Part shown: positions 1 through 9,514 of the stretch, piece after piece | Layout: each line of letters opens with the position of its first letter | Numbering within the stretch: position 1 is the first letter of the stretch | Notes under the pieces: generated by a model | Seen by the model: the letters and a program-made list of their open reading frames with translations, nothing else | Database searches by the model: none | Told to the model about the DNA's origin: nothing | Assembly: GCA_030770425.1 (NCBI GenBank) | Contig: JASJFT010000099.1 | Coordinates: forward strand, 62,001 to 126,000 | Reading direction: 5' to 3' | DNA: 64,000 nt | From: Darksidea phi | Lineage: Eukaryota > Ascomycota > Dothideomycetes > Pleosporales > Lentitheciaceae | Made by a program: the position numbers and the translations under genes

Positions 1-1251
1 TTTTCGCAATGGACCTCGTCCGTGTATCCATATCGGCTTCGTCGATATAGCGTGGATAGCGAAGGGAGGCACGGATTGCGTGAGCATGATGTAGGGCTCG
101 TATGTAGCATGGAAATCGACATATTTTTTGTATTGGAAGATCGTTAGGATGAAGGTGTTGAAGTCGTTGGGGAGGCAGGCTGGATCGGTGCGGGCGCAGA
201 GGGTGACGGCGAGGGCATTTGTGGCTTGGTGGATGCTTTCCCTCTCAGGGTCAACCTTGGGTAGGTATTTTGCCATGCAGGCGTCGTCATGGAGTGCTGC
301 TTGCGGTGAAAGATCGGGGCCGACAGAGCCGTCCGGAAGCAGCTGGGCGAAGACGCGTTTGGGAGCTATGTCGTGATGGACGTAGGTATTATTCTGCGCA
401 TCCCAGAACATGAACCAGTTCTTCTCGATATCGTGCCATGGCTGAGGCCGTTGAAGTTCTGTGCCAACTACGAAAAGGTTGGCGTTGAGTGCGTCAAGGC
501 CGTACTCGTTGTTATACAAGGATCGGAAGTCTTGTGCGAAGAGGCCAAAGCAGGTATATGCTGACTGTGAACCGTATATCACGTATGGCGCATCTGGACC
601 GTAGAAGACGCGCATATCGTGCGGTCCGGCGCCATAGCTGAAGTATTCTAGCTCCCCCTTACAGTTCTCTGTGTGCGTCGGTGCGACTGGGAGCGCTGTA
701 GGCGGTGTAGAGCAGGCGAGGGAACCGTCGAGCTGGAATACGGCGTTGCAAACTAGCTCTTCAAAAACAGCATCGTTTGGCTTATCTCGCTGCGCTATAA
801 TGATCCACGTGTTGTCTTCGTATGGATGCGGTAGGATGTTTGGATTGATCGCAGGATGATCGGGGCCGAAGTTGATAGAGAAGTATTTCTTGTCTAATGA
901 TGAGGCCGAGAAGACCTCACGGTACACGGAGGTGTCGACAACTATCTCACTTGATTCCGCAGCTGGAAACGGAGGTAGCGCATCTTGCACGGGAGGTGGT
1001 GGAAGTTCAGCGACAGCTGGGGTATCAGGTATGGCGTTCGGTTCGGGCTCTTGTGGTATAGAAGGTGGAGTATTTTGTTGTATCACGAGCTCGGGCTCTT
1101 TCGGTTTTGGCTTTGCAGGCTTGTCGTGAGTGATGAGACCCTCAGACCAGTCTTCAGCATATGGTTCTCCGTCGAAGTAGACAAACATATACCAAATAAT
1201 AACGAATGGCCCGACGAACAAAACCAGTCTGGAGAATGCCTTAATCAACAT
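1..1251 (-). CDS. Type II Golgi-type membrane protein, glycosyltransferase-like (3' part beyond window)
   Basis: The frame is open from an ATG at 1251 down to base 1, at least 417 codons, and the gene runs out of the window, so its C-terminus is missing. The N-terminus has a single hydrophobic anchor at about residues 5-22 after a short basic stretch. A Pro/Glu-rich stem follows to about residue 85, and then a globular region with several Cys. This is the layout of a Golgi type II enzyme. The segment around 'GPHDMRVFYGPDAPYVIYGS' (about residues 177-196) resembles a blade of five-bladed propeller enzymes such as the GH130-related mannosyltransferases (fungal GT91 included), but I do not recognise the family firmly. 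The neighbours, an acyltransferase and a GT32 enzyme, suggest a role in surface glycans. The topology is seen in the sequence; the enzymatic role is inference. Confidence 0.6.
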   Translation of the reverse strand, partial: MLIKAFSRLVLFVGPFVIIWYMFVYFDGEPYAEDWSEGLITHDKPAKPKPKEPELVIQQNTPPSIPQEPEPNAIPDTPAVAELPPPPVQDALPPFPAAESSEIVVDTSVYREVFSASSLDKKYFSINFGPDHPAINPNILPHPYEDNTWIIIAQRDKPNDAVFEELVCNAVFQLDGSLACSTPPTALPVAPTHTENCKGELEYFSYGAGPHDMRVFYGPDAPYVIYGSQSAYTCFGLFAQDFRSLYNNEYGLDALNANLFVVGTELQRPQPWHDIEKNWFMFWDAQNNTYVHHDIAPKRVFAQLLPDGSVGPDLSPQAALHDDACMAKYLPKVDPERESIHQATNALAVTLCARTDPACLPNDFNTFILTIFQYKKYVDFHATYEPYIMLTQSVPPFAIHAISTKPIWIHGRGPLRK

Positions 1252-1849
1252 GGCGACGATATTACTGCGAGCGTTTGAGGCTGCGAGAGCTCCGGCCCTT
1301 GAGCGTGAGCTTGAGCTGATCGGGCACTAAGGTGCGAGATCTTGAGAATGCTTCTCACATGAAGAGAGTGGGCTCGGAATGACGCTTGACGATAAGCTAT
1401 GACGATCGCTCACAAGCCGCGGCAGCACTAATAGATAGGCTCAATGCAAGTCCTTGTCCTAATACCCTGTCGGACTTGAGTACAGATGCGATGCATGCCC
1501 GACTGGGATGAGGGTTGTAAGCACAGGCTCCACTTTGTCGGGAACTCACTAAAGCTCTGCGCTAGCTTGTAAGCCAACTACCCCGCCAAAGGATTGGTCC
1601 CCATGGGGAAATTAGCGTCGGAGGCACTACCACTTCGGGCCGACCAATAAACCCCCGCCCCTTGACGTTGGAACTTTATTGCAATCAGCAGCCTCATGGC
1701 ACGGCTCACGCTGTACCCGAGGTACATGTGAAGCTCATGGTGGCACGCGAACAAGTCCGCTTATCATGCGTAAAGAAATCGGACTGCAATGCACTGATAT
1801 TGAGTTTTGTGATGCAATTGTATCGAATGGTAGAAATTGGCAACTGGAA
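1252..1849. other. Intergenic, no gene seen
   Basis: This is the promoter side of the truncated membrane-protein gene and the 3' side of the acyltransferase gene. Frames here are short and without recognisable motifs. No RNA gene or repeat was seen. Confidence 0.6.
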
Positions 1850-3328
1850 CTAACGTTTCGGCGACGATGGATGTGCCAAAGTCTTGCCATAGCACCAGTT
1901 TGCAAACTTGACGCTCGGCTCGTCAATGAGCTTCGTAACCAGTTCGGCCGCCCACAGTGTCACCGGGAGGAGTATGAGTTGGGGGACCCAGAACGCCAGC
2001 TCGAAACCCATCGGCCCTTTACTAGATATGGGGAAGATATTGATCCACTGCGGAATGTGCTCTTTATGTTTTTCCTTCGACAGTAGCCCAACCGCAGCGT
2101 AGAGTCGGTCTCCAAGCGAGTAGATCACCAGCCCATGCACCAGGTATAGAGCAAACGAGATGCGAGCGAGGTACTGACAAAAGCGCGTCTCGAAAAACTG
2201 TTTAAGCCATGGCAACCGCGGTATCGACGCGACAACAAGTAATGCTGCCCAAAACAGGTAGAACCATTTGGCATCGTAGGCCGCTTGCGGCTTGAAGTGG
2301 GAGAGCCACACCCAGCCAGGTGATTTTGAGAGGAGGCTTTCGTAGTCGGGCGCATCGCAAGAAGGTACGCCGCCGAGGTACATGGCGATGATGAAGAGGT
2401 GGAAGAAGATTAACTCTTTGAACCCGTCTAGCATCGAGAAGAAGCGCGGCAGTTGATCATCTGAAGCGAGGAGGTCGAGATCGCAAAGCAGCATACCACC
2501 CATGAAGAGTGCACCATACCAGGCATCGACGACGTAGAGGAAATAGAAGACCAACCCGGCCTCGCACCACAGCCTAGCGTTTTTTGTGCATCTGGAGAGT
2601 GCAGAAAGAGCGGTATAGACGATGATAGAGCCTTTGAATTCGATTGGAATGGACCACGCATGCGGATGGTAGAGTATGGGGAACTCGTATATGTTTCCGG
2701 TGAGAAATACAAAGCTGTAGTTTTTGAACTTGGTGTACCAGTCCCAAACCTGTGCGCCGTAGGTATCCTTGAGTTCGCCGAAGTCAATCCAGAGCTTGGT
2801 CCAGTGTCGTTGCGACATCCATAAAAAGGTGACCGCGATCACAGGAATGTACAACCGGAGCCATCTGCGAAAGAGCGCCGAGCCGACGCTGTCTGCGGCA
2901 TTCAAGTGCTGGCCTCTCTGGATCAAACTCAACGACTTGACGGATAGGACATATCCGGAGATGACGAAGAAGATGGATACCGCGAAGTGACCGCCCGAGA
3001 AGAAATGGCGCACGAAGGGGAGGGCTGCGAAGTAATGCTTCCCTTCATAGCCGAAAGCCGTCTCATAGACCAGATTGCCTTTGAAATTGTGTGCCCATAA
3101 TTGGTTGTGATGCAGGTAGACCATAAACGCTGCAAATCCTCTCAAACCATCTAGCCATGCCGTCCGTCTGATGGGCTTTTTCGGGCTGCTAGGCCGTAGG
3201 GCAAAAAACTCTGGTCGTATGATATCCAAGCTCCATCGTGAGGCCCGTATTGGCTTCCAAGTTGCAGAATTCAACTTGACTTCCTCCATACGCCCATGGT
3301 CTAGTAGTCCATCGAATTTGGCTGGCAT
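1850..3328 (-). CDS. Acyltransferase 3 family membrane protein
   Basis: The protein is 492 residues long and multi-pass. It opens its family domain with 'WLDGLRGFAAFMVYLHHNQ' (about residues 55-73), the DGLRG...H signature of acyltransferase family 3 (OafA/YrhL type). These integral membrane enzymes move acyl groups, often acetyl, onto cell-surface sugars or small molecules. About ten hydrophobic segments follow, including 'ISFALYLVHGLVIYSLG' near the C-terminus, which is typical of the family. I start at the ATG at 3328 because the frame further upstream has no earlier ATG. The gene is single-exon and divergent from the GT32 gene, with about 0.8 kb between start codons. Substrate unknown. 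The family assignment is strong. Confidence 0.88.
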   Translation of the reverse strand: MPAKFDGLLDHGRMEEVKLNSATWKPIRASRWSLDIIRPEFFALRPSSPKKPIRRTAWLDGLRGFAAFMVYLHHNQLWAHNFKGNLVYETAFGYEGKHYFAALPFVRHFFSGGHFAVSIFFVISGYVLSVKSLSLIQRGQHLNAADSVGSALFRRWLRLYIPVIAVTFLWMSQRHWTKLWIDFGELKDTYGAQVWDWYTKFKNYSFVFLTGNIYEFPILYHPHAWSIPIEFKGSIIVYTALSALSRCTKNARLWCEAGLVFYFLYVVDAWYGALFMGGMLLCDLDLLASDDQLPRFFSMLDGFKELIFFHLFIIAMYLGGVPSCDAPDYESLLSKSPGWVWLSHFKPQAAYDAKWFYLFWAALLVVASIPRLPWLKQFFETRFCQYLARISFALYLVHGLVIYSLGDRLYAAVGLLSKEKHKEHIPQWINIFPISSKGPMGFELAFWVPQLILLPVTLWAAELVTKLIDEPSVKFANWCYGKTLAHPSSPKR

Positions 3329-4144
3329 TTCTCGCGAGCAAGGTAAGGTGACAACAAGTGGAAAAGATGATGTTGGCAAGGAGAGGTCGAGAAAGACGTT
3401 CGGAGGAGCAATTACCAGCCAGCGACAGTGCTAGAAAACGGATCGGTCCTCTTCGAAGTGTGTCCAACCGATAAATGACACATCCCGTGTGCTGTACGAC
3501 GAAAAGCCCGTGCGGCCCCCAGATTGGTCGATCGGTGAGGTGATTGCAGGGGTATGCTGCAATGTGCGGGGATGATGTTGGGTTACCCGCCATGGAGCAC
3601 GGCTAAGACCAAGGAGCATGGAAAATTGTCCACGTCGAATTCACATGCCTGTCACGGACTCTGCGTTTCCCTCGGGACTTTGACCATGTGAGCGTTGTGG
3701 TAGGGCCGTCCCTGGCAGAAGGCCGGCGTGCCTGCAGGCGGACGCGCTATCACAGCGCTAATTGTTCAAGAGGCGGCTGCAGGCACGGAGGCTTCCCGTG
3801 CTTAGGCATGAGCTTGGCGGGTTTGAACGTCCTTTTTTGGCTGTTGAGCCGAGAGCGTTTCCCCAAGTTTGTGTGCACATGCAGTACTCAAAACATTCCC
3901 ACCCCAGCTCTCACTTCCCACCTTCCTCTTTTGTACACACCGAGAGCGAAACACCTTTTTGATTGGTTCTCCTCACCGACGTCATGGCGCCGACAAACCG
4001 AGGCTGTATTTTCGCGCTTGAGTATCCTCCCGGCCCACGATGAAGGACAGGCGTACCGAGAGCAGGGGCTGGGTGGTCATGTATGATAGCCTCCAGTGCG
4101 GCTGGCAACATAGCTCTCAGCTGTAATTTCGTGATAACCTCAGC
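3329..4144. promoter_or_regulatory. Divergent intergenic region between acyltransferase and GT32 genes
   Basis: An 816-bp spacer separates two start codons facing away from each other and must hold both promoters. Pyrimidine-rich stretches (about 3,890-3,950) precede the GT32 start, as is common in fungal promoters. No specific binding site is claimed. Confidence 0.45.
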
Positions 4145-5368
4145 ATGCGCACTCGTCCATCTAGGCCTGCTCCTCTCAAGCTACATCTTGACACCAGAAT
4201 GCCCGCACACTCTCCAATTGCCTCCCACTTCCGGAGCAAACTGACGACCCAGGTCCGGAGAGTGCTGCCAGCATATCTTGTCCTTATCTGCTTGTTCATC
4301 TTCTTTTGTAACACGCATTTCTTCACGGCGCCAATTCGAGCGGCGCACAAATACAAGCGAGAGTTGAGGTACCAGCAGCCGCTGCAGACAGCGGGCACCG
4401 TCATTCCGAGAAAGATTTGGCAGACGTGGAAGACCGGACCACTCGCCTTCGAGCAACGAGATTCGGATGCGGCGAAGACTTGGCCAGCGGTGAACCCGAG
4501 CTACAGGTACGAGGTGTTGACGGATGATAATGCCATCCAGTACGTCGAGTGGCATTACGGCCCCAGCGGCTTCAACCGACCAGACATCATCAAGCTCTAC
4601 CAAGAATTGAACATTACCATCATCAAGGCCGACCTCCTCCGGTACCTAGTCATGTACGCCGAAGGTGGGGTGTACGCCGATATCGACGTGGAGTGTCTTC
4701 GACCTGTCAATCGGTTCATACCTGAGCGCTACAACGAGCAGGAGGTGGACATGATCATCGGTGTGGAAATTGATGAGCCAGCTTTCGTGAACCATCCGAT
4801 CCTAGGATCTAAATGCCAATCATTCTGCCAATGGACGTTTGCCGCTAAGCCACGACTCCCAGTCATGATGAGACTTATTGAAAACATCCAAGACTGGCTT
4901 CATGAACTCTCCCATGAGAAGGGTGTCCCCGTATCGCAGCTTCAGCTCGACTTCAACGAAGTGATTAGCGGGACGGGTCCTTCGGCGTTTACCAAAGCGG
5001 TGCTTGAGCAAATGACGGCCCAAAACCACGGGAAGCGAGTGACCTGGGACCTCTTCCACAACCTGGCTGAGTCAAGGCTCATCAGTGGAATTTTAGTTCT
5101 CAACGTGGAAGCGTTTGCCGCGGGCCAAGGACATTCCGATTCGGGTAACCACGATTCGCGAGGCGCGCTCGTCAAACATCATTATCACGCCTCGGGCTGG
5201 CCCACCCTTCATCCACGACGTAATCATCCCATGTATGGCGAGGTAGAAAAGTGCAACTGGAAGCCAGATTGCGTGGCTCAGTGGGATAAGGATGTTGCCG
5301 AATGGGACACGCTTTCAAAGGAGGAGCAGGATAAGCGCCTCGCTAGCAAGCCAGCGCCAAAGCAGTGA
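4145..5368 (+). CDS. Glycosyltransferase family 32 (Och1-like)
   Basis: This intronless gene encodes 407 residues of a type II membrane protein. A short basic cytosolic tail is followed by one membrane anchor at about residues 42-60. The catalytic domain begins at 'IPRKIWQTWKTGPL' (about 87-100), the conserved opening of GT32 'glycosyltransferase sugar-binding region containing DXD' enzymes. The DXD metal/nucleotide-sugar site is visible as 'GGVYADIDVECL' (Asp179-Ile-Asp181). Fungal GT32 proteins include the Golgi alpha-1,6-mannosyltransferases Och1 and Hoc1, which start outer-chain N-glycans. Inositolphosphoceramide mannosyltransferases carry the same fold, so the donor and acceptor are not certain. 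The ATG at 4145 is the first in frame and gives a complete anchor. Confidence 0.9.
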   Translation: MRTRPSRPAPLKLHLDTRMPAHSPIASHFRSKLTTQVRRVLPAYLVLICLFIFFCNTHFFTAPIRAAHKYKRELRYQQPLQTAGTVIPRKIWQTWKTGPLAFEQRDSDAAKTWPAVNPSYRYEVLTDDNAIQYVEWHYGPSGFNRPDIIKLYQELNITIIKADLLRYLVMYAEGGVYADIDVECLRPVNRFIPERYNEQEVDMIIGVEIDEPAFVNHPILGSKCQSFCQWTFAAKPRLPVMMRLIENIQDWLHELSHEKGVPVSQLQLDFNEVISGTGPSAFTKAVLEQMTAQNHGKRVTWDLFHNLAESRLISGILVLNVEAFAAGQGHSDSGNHDSRGALVKHHYHASGWPTLHPRRNHPMYGEVEKCNWKPDCVAQWDKDVAEWDTLSKEEQDKRLASKPAPKQ

Positions 5369-6329
5369 TTCTGCAGAAGAATCCTCGTATCGTGTCCAAG
5401 GACCGAAGCGCAGATGGAGCGACATCTTGCCGGCCCCGGGGGTGCCCAGCATTGGAAGGCGGTGACGCTTGGAGAAGTATGGACGAAACTGGGAGAGGGT
5501 TCAATGTGGCGAAGGTGTAGTCGCGTTTTCGTTCGCAAAGGGTGACAGCGAGTGCCTCGCGCCTTGAGGATCGCATAGCTGTTGCGAGGGAGAAGAGCAC
5601 TCCGCGGCTGTCCCGGGTTCGCGTCAAATTGTGCCCGGGGGGTATGGAAACGGAACGGTGGAAGAAGAACGATGATGAATCACGTAATACCCATAATAGA
5701 GTCCGTAGAAGACATGCATCGGGCAACAGTGCTGCCGGCTGCTCGTATCTTCCTAGCAAACATTGTTCAGCGAAAACCTTGTGCTGCTGACTAATCAGTT
5801 CCTACATTGTGATTGGCGGTTCCGCTCACCACAGCCTTAAATCTCAAAGACCGTTCCAACAGCACTCCGCCACAGCATGCTGGGCCCATTTGCCATCTAA
5901 ATCTGCTCAAAACTCCCCCCTAATTTGCCGACAACAGTGCTTCCATTGCTATGCGTTGGTGGGTCGCCGGGAAACATTTCGGCGACTTATCTTGCCCCAC
6001 CACTGCGCCCGGAGAGTATCTCGTCTTCCGTCTTACGCCTCCTTCGCCGCGATGCAGTGCATCGTGCACTGTGGAGACTTCCGTGCCAACAATAGCCTAC
6101 CATGGCCGAGCGCTACGGATGTATAAGAGCTTCGACCTTCCTGCGAAAAATCTGTATCATATCCATAGCTTATACATCCCATCTTAACAGCTTCTTAACA
6201 ACATTTCGCTGGCTTGTCAGAGAACATTTCGCCCCTTCTTTTGCAGCATAAAATCGTATTAAGAACTCACGTCCTGCAACAAAGGCACCTGGGCAACCCC
6301 GCCAAGCTACCGCAACGGAGCTCTACACC
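5369..6329. other. Intergenic, no gene seen
   Basis: About 0.96 kb separates the GT32 stop from the next start. The only frames are short and overlap one another on both strands without motifs. The last 150 bp is pyrimidine-rich and is probably the promoter and 5' UTR of the flavoprotein gene. Confidence 0.55.
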
Positions 6330-7337
6330 ATGGCGCTCCGCCCCCAAGTCGTTGACAGCCTCATCATCGGCGCCGGCCCTGCCGGTCTCGCCGCCGCCCT
6401 AGCACACGCCCGTACCCTCGCTACAGCCATCGTCTTCGACTCATCGTCTTATCGCAATGAAGGAATTACACACATGCACAGCGTCCCGTCCCGAGATCAC
6501 ATCGATCCCTACGAATTCCGACGCATTTCCCGCGAGCAAATCACATCACGCTACCAAACCGTCTGGTTCGAAAAAGCCACCATCACCCATGCAGCAAAGA
6601 AAATCGTTGGAGAGCAGAAGTGGAATGGCTTCGAAGTGAAAGATAGCGACGGCAAGACGTATGAAGGGAGAAAGCTAATCCTCGCGACGGGATCCAAAGA
6701 CGTCTTCCCAGACATCAAAGGCTATGCAGAAAACTGGCCGCAGCACATCTATCAATGTCTTGCGTGCGATGGCTTCGAGCAGCGCGGCACCCCAATCGGC
6801 ATCCTTGAGTTCACCAGCCCCATGCACTCCCATCTGACGAACATGGCGATGAATTTCGATTCCCGCGTCACTATCTACAGCAACGGCCCCATCTCAGACG
6901 CAGAACCCATCCAGCATCAGCTCAAGCTAGCCAAGGCCTTCGGCGCAAAAGTCGACGAGCGAAAAATCGCGCGCCTCGTCAACAACGGACCCTCCCACAC
7001 CGACGGCGTCACCATCGAGTTCACAGAAGGCGAGCCAGTAACACTCGGCTTCCTCGTGCACAAGCCGGCTACGGTAAACAGGGCGCAAGACCTAATTGAG
7101 CAGTTGGGTTTGGAGTGTGTTGACGCGAAGATGGGCGGACATGTGAAGATTGAGAATCCGATGTTCAACTCGACTAGTGTGAAGGGCGTGTTTGCCGCGG
7201 GAGACACTATGGTGATGATGAAGCAGGTTACTATCGCTATGGCAGAGGGACTGAAGGCTGCGGCGGGAGCGGGTTTCGAGATTGGAGTGGAGAAGGGAGA
7301 GGCTTTGTTGAAGGCTTTGGAGGAAAAAGAGGGCTGA
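6330..7337 (+). CDS. Thioredoxin-reductase-like FAD/NAD(P)-dependent oxidoreductase
   Basis: The protein is 335 residues with no intron. It has the two-nucleotide-site plan of low-molecular-weight thioredoxin reductases. The FAD-binding GxGPAG motif lies at residues 14-19. An 'ATGSKDVFPDI' motif is at about 119-129. The redox CxxC is Cys143-Leu-Ala-Cys146 in 'YQCLACDGF'. The C-terminal FAD motif 'GVFAAGDTM' is at about 284-292. Fungal relatives include true thioredoxin reductase and the dithiol oxidases of epipolythiodioxopiperazine pathways (GliT, HlmI), which often have CLxC-type sites. No biosynthetic cluster surrounds this gene, so I call only the family. There is no signal peptide, so it is probably cytosolic. 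The first ATG gives the expected short N-terminus before the Rossmann motif. Confidence 0.88.
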   Translation: MALRPQVVDSLIIGAGPAGLAAALAHARTLATAIVFDSSSYRNEGITHMHSVPSRDHIDPYEFRRISREQITSRYQTVWFEKATITHAAKKIVGEQKWNGFEVKDSDGKTYEGRKLILATGSKDVFPDIKGYAENWPQHIYQCLACDGFEQRGTPIGILEFTSPMHSHLTNMAMNFDSRVTIYSNGPISDAEPIQHQLKLAKAFGAKVDERKIARLVNNGPSHTDGVTIEFTEGEPVTLGFLVHKPATVNRAQDLIEQLGLECVDAKMGGHVKIENPMFNSTSVKGVFAAGDTMVMMKQVTIAMAEGLKAAAGAGFEIGVEKGEALLKALEEKEG

Positions 7338-7510
7338 ATTTTTTCGGCGACTTGTATGCGCGTAGACTTCGGCAATGTGTTTCTCAAGTATTCCCCAATA
7401 CCGGAGGTACATCGGTACACTCGTTGGTGTTTCCTAGAAAATCACTCCACGTTCAATAAGATTGTCCAACATCTCCTGGCCTCCTATGCGTACTTCATCG
7501 CCGTGCGCGC

Positions 7511-8015
7511 TCAACCAAGCAGATCCCAAAAGCAGTCAACCGGCAACTTCCCACCAAAGGTCTCACCCTCTTTCATCTCTCCTACACAATCAGCACCCAC
7601 CCTCAATGACCCACCCACAGTAATACCCATCCCACTCAGCAACTCACCACAAGCCTTCGCCATCTCCCTCTGCAAGACCTTCAAGAACTCCTGAAATGCA
7701 GCGACAATACCGAAACAGTCGCGTCCGCCCTCCTTCAGTACCTTCCACTCGGCATAGTTGGGCTTGGTATATACAATCGCACGCACGATGATGATTTCGC
7801 GGTCCCTCTTGTGGATACGGGTGCGGTGCGTGACAATGTCGAAGCCATGGCTGGTGGGGTTGCGAGGGCCGTAGATGGCGCGAACGTTCTCTGGCGAATG
7901 GGTTGGTCGGTGGTTAGAGTGCGGAGAGTGTCTACTGACCGAGGAGGATCTCTTTCAGCTCGCGTTGGAGCCGAAGCTCCTCAAGGCGGCTTAATTGCAC
8001 CTCACCGGGCGACAT
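7511..8015 (-). CDS. Small YGP-motif family protein, member A (unknown function)
   Basis: Two exons, 8015-7940 and 7890-7511, separated by a 49-bp GT-AG intron with a CTCTAAC branch site, give 151 residues. The N-terminal exon encodes a charged helix-like stretch. Exon 2 opens with 'ENVRAIYGPRNPTSHGFDIV', followed by 'RAIVYTKPNYAEWKVLKEGG' and then a helical tail. The same order (Ala-x-Tyr-Gly-Pro, hydrophobic strand, Val-Tyr...Pro...Trp, helix) and the same phase-1 intron position recur in the genes at 9.1-9.5 kb and 28.0-28.5 kb, so this is a paralogous family. There is no signal peptide or membrane segment, so it is presumably intracellular. It is convergent with the flavoprotein gene. I do not recognise the family and assign no function. 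Confidence 0.68.
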
Positions 8016-8547
8016 AGTGCATGCAGATGGAATCGGCGGGACGGGGTGGGTGTAAACGTAGAGTTTGATATGGTTGGTCCCGTATCTTAGCGTGTGGACG
8101 CAATACATAACCTCTGATGTCACGATTTCTCGCACCTTCACCCAAAAAGGTTTCCGCGCACCCTTCCTTCTTCCGCCCCGCGTCCACGGCCCCACTTCTT
8201 AGTCGAGTCTCCTTGGAAGTTCCACCAAGTAGCTCCCAACTAGTCTAAATCTCAAAGGAGGTGAGAGAAGGATTAGCTAGTGTTCTTTTTTGTACACACT
8301 AACTATGCGAAAGGACCCAATCATGGTATTCCGCCCAGACATGTTGAGGGAGAAATCGTATGAGTCTAATTGCCCAATATTTGCATATGCAGTATTGAGC
8401 CATGTCAATCACAGATGGAGGCAAACCGAGCATGTGAGAAAGTGCAATACACTACTCATCCGATTCCTTCAGCATCTAAACATGGTATCAATCCGTCCGC
8501 TTCCACCCTAATGATGAAAAGTTCCTGATGACAAGGACCGCTCGCCC
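8016..8547. other. Intergenic between family members A and D, no gene seen
   Basis: This 0.5-kb spacer is the presumed promoter of member A on the minus strand. I found no convincing reading frame in it. Confidence 0.5.
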
Positions 8548-8999
8548 TCACTGCTTATGGTCAATATTTTTCACGCCGTGCTTTACTGCAACGCCGGTTA
8601 GTATACGCATCCAAACCCTGAACACCCTCTCCTCATTACTAGCGTCCATCATCCTGAGCCTCAAGCACTCCAAGAACATCAACATAGCCTCTATGGCCGA
8701 CTTCTTCAACTCCGTCCGATACACTGGCTCCCACGTCGTAAAGACGCCGGGCATCTCGTATACAACAACGCGTTCAGTGGTAAACTTTCTATATACTCAA
8801 AAACGAATTTGGTGGCAACCTGAGGATATCAGTCACGCTTGACCGCTTCATTGTTTTTACAAGGGATACGATTTGCTGATTCGCATCCGAAACCGTTACT
8901 GTAGGGTTCACCAGGGTGTCCGATCTCCATGCTTCATCAAAGAGCAAAATGCACTAGCAATGTTCCAGAACCGATCACCAAACATCGCACACCGCATCT
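8548..8999 (-). pseudogene. Degenerate YGP-family member D
   Basis: Two in-order pieces of the family survive here. At 8999, directly after an acceptor-like GATAG, the sequence encodes 'EMRCAMFGDRFWNIASAFC', which lines up with exon 2 openings such as 'ENVRAIYGPRN' of member A, then hits a stop near 8,910. From about 8,790 to 8548 a second frame encodes 'ERVVVYEMPGVFTTWEPVY' plus a helical tail, matching the Val-Tyr...Pro...Trp part of the family. I could not join the pieces with a sound intron (the best candidate makes a stop codon) and saw no exon 1. It is therefore most likely a pseudogene. A second unrecognised intron is the alternative. Confidence 0.5.
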
Positions 9000-9132
9000 C
9001 TATCAAGTATTATCCTGCGCCTAAGTGGCGTCCCCTCATGATTCTACACGCTTCACGTTAACACCGTTCCAGACCATGCGCTCGCCCATCCACCCTGTCA
9101 AACATCAGCATCGCCCTCATACTCATCCCACT

Positions 9133-9514
9133 TCAATCGCTTCTCAACTTACTAGTGACCCCATTGGCCTTCTCCTGCGTCTTCTGATACAGCGACTCCA
9201 CCGCCAGGACCGGCGTACTACCAATCTCGCCTTCCATCAAGAACTCCCATTCCGCGAAGGAATTTGGTTGCTTGTATACGATAGCTTGGGCGGTGTAATT
9301 CATGTCGCTGAGCGGAGAAGAGCCGAAGCGGCTAATTATCACGGCGAAGCTGGAAGTTGGGTGGTGAGGGCCGTAGAGGGCTTGAACTTGGTCTGTGGAG
9401 TTCAATCCGTGAGTGAGTTGACGGTAGGGGGTGCGGAGGGGGAGGGGGAGGGGAAGTACCGAGGATGAGGACTTTGAGCTCTTTAATGAGCATGAGGTCT
9501 TCGTGATTGGTCAT
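9133..9514 (-). CDS. Small YGP-motif family protein, member B (unknown function)
   Basis: Two exons, 9514-9460 and 9392-9133, with a 67-bp GT-AG intron give 104 residues. Exon 1 encodes 'MTNHEDLMLIKELKVLIL'. Exon 2 opens 'DQVQALYGPHHPTSSFAVII' and continues with 'AQAIVYKQPNSFAEWEFLME', clearly related to member A. The intron interrupts the same codon position, one base into the residue before the x-Val-x-Ala-x-Tyr-Gly-Pro motif. It lacks the long C-terminal extension of member A. There is no signal peptide or membrane segment. It lies in tandem on the same strand as A and the decayed copy D, which suggests local duplication. Function unknown. Confidence 0.66.

Noticed and set aside
6330..7337. 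Part of an epipolythiodioxopiperazine (gliotoxin-like) gene cluster, because of the GliT-like CLxC motif
   Set aside because: No peptide synthetase, P450, methyltransferase or transporter genes lie nearby. The gene stands alone between surface-glycan genes and the small-protein family.
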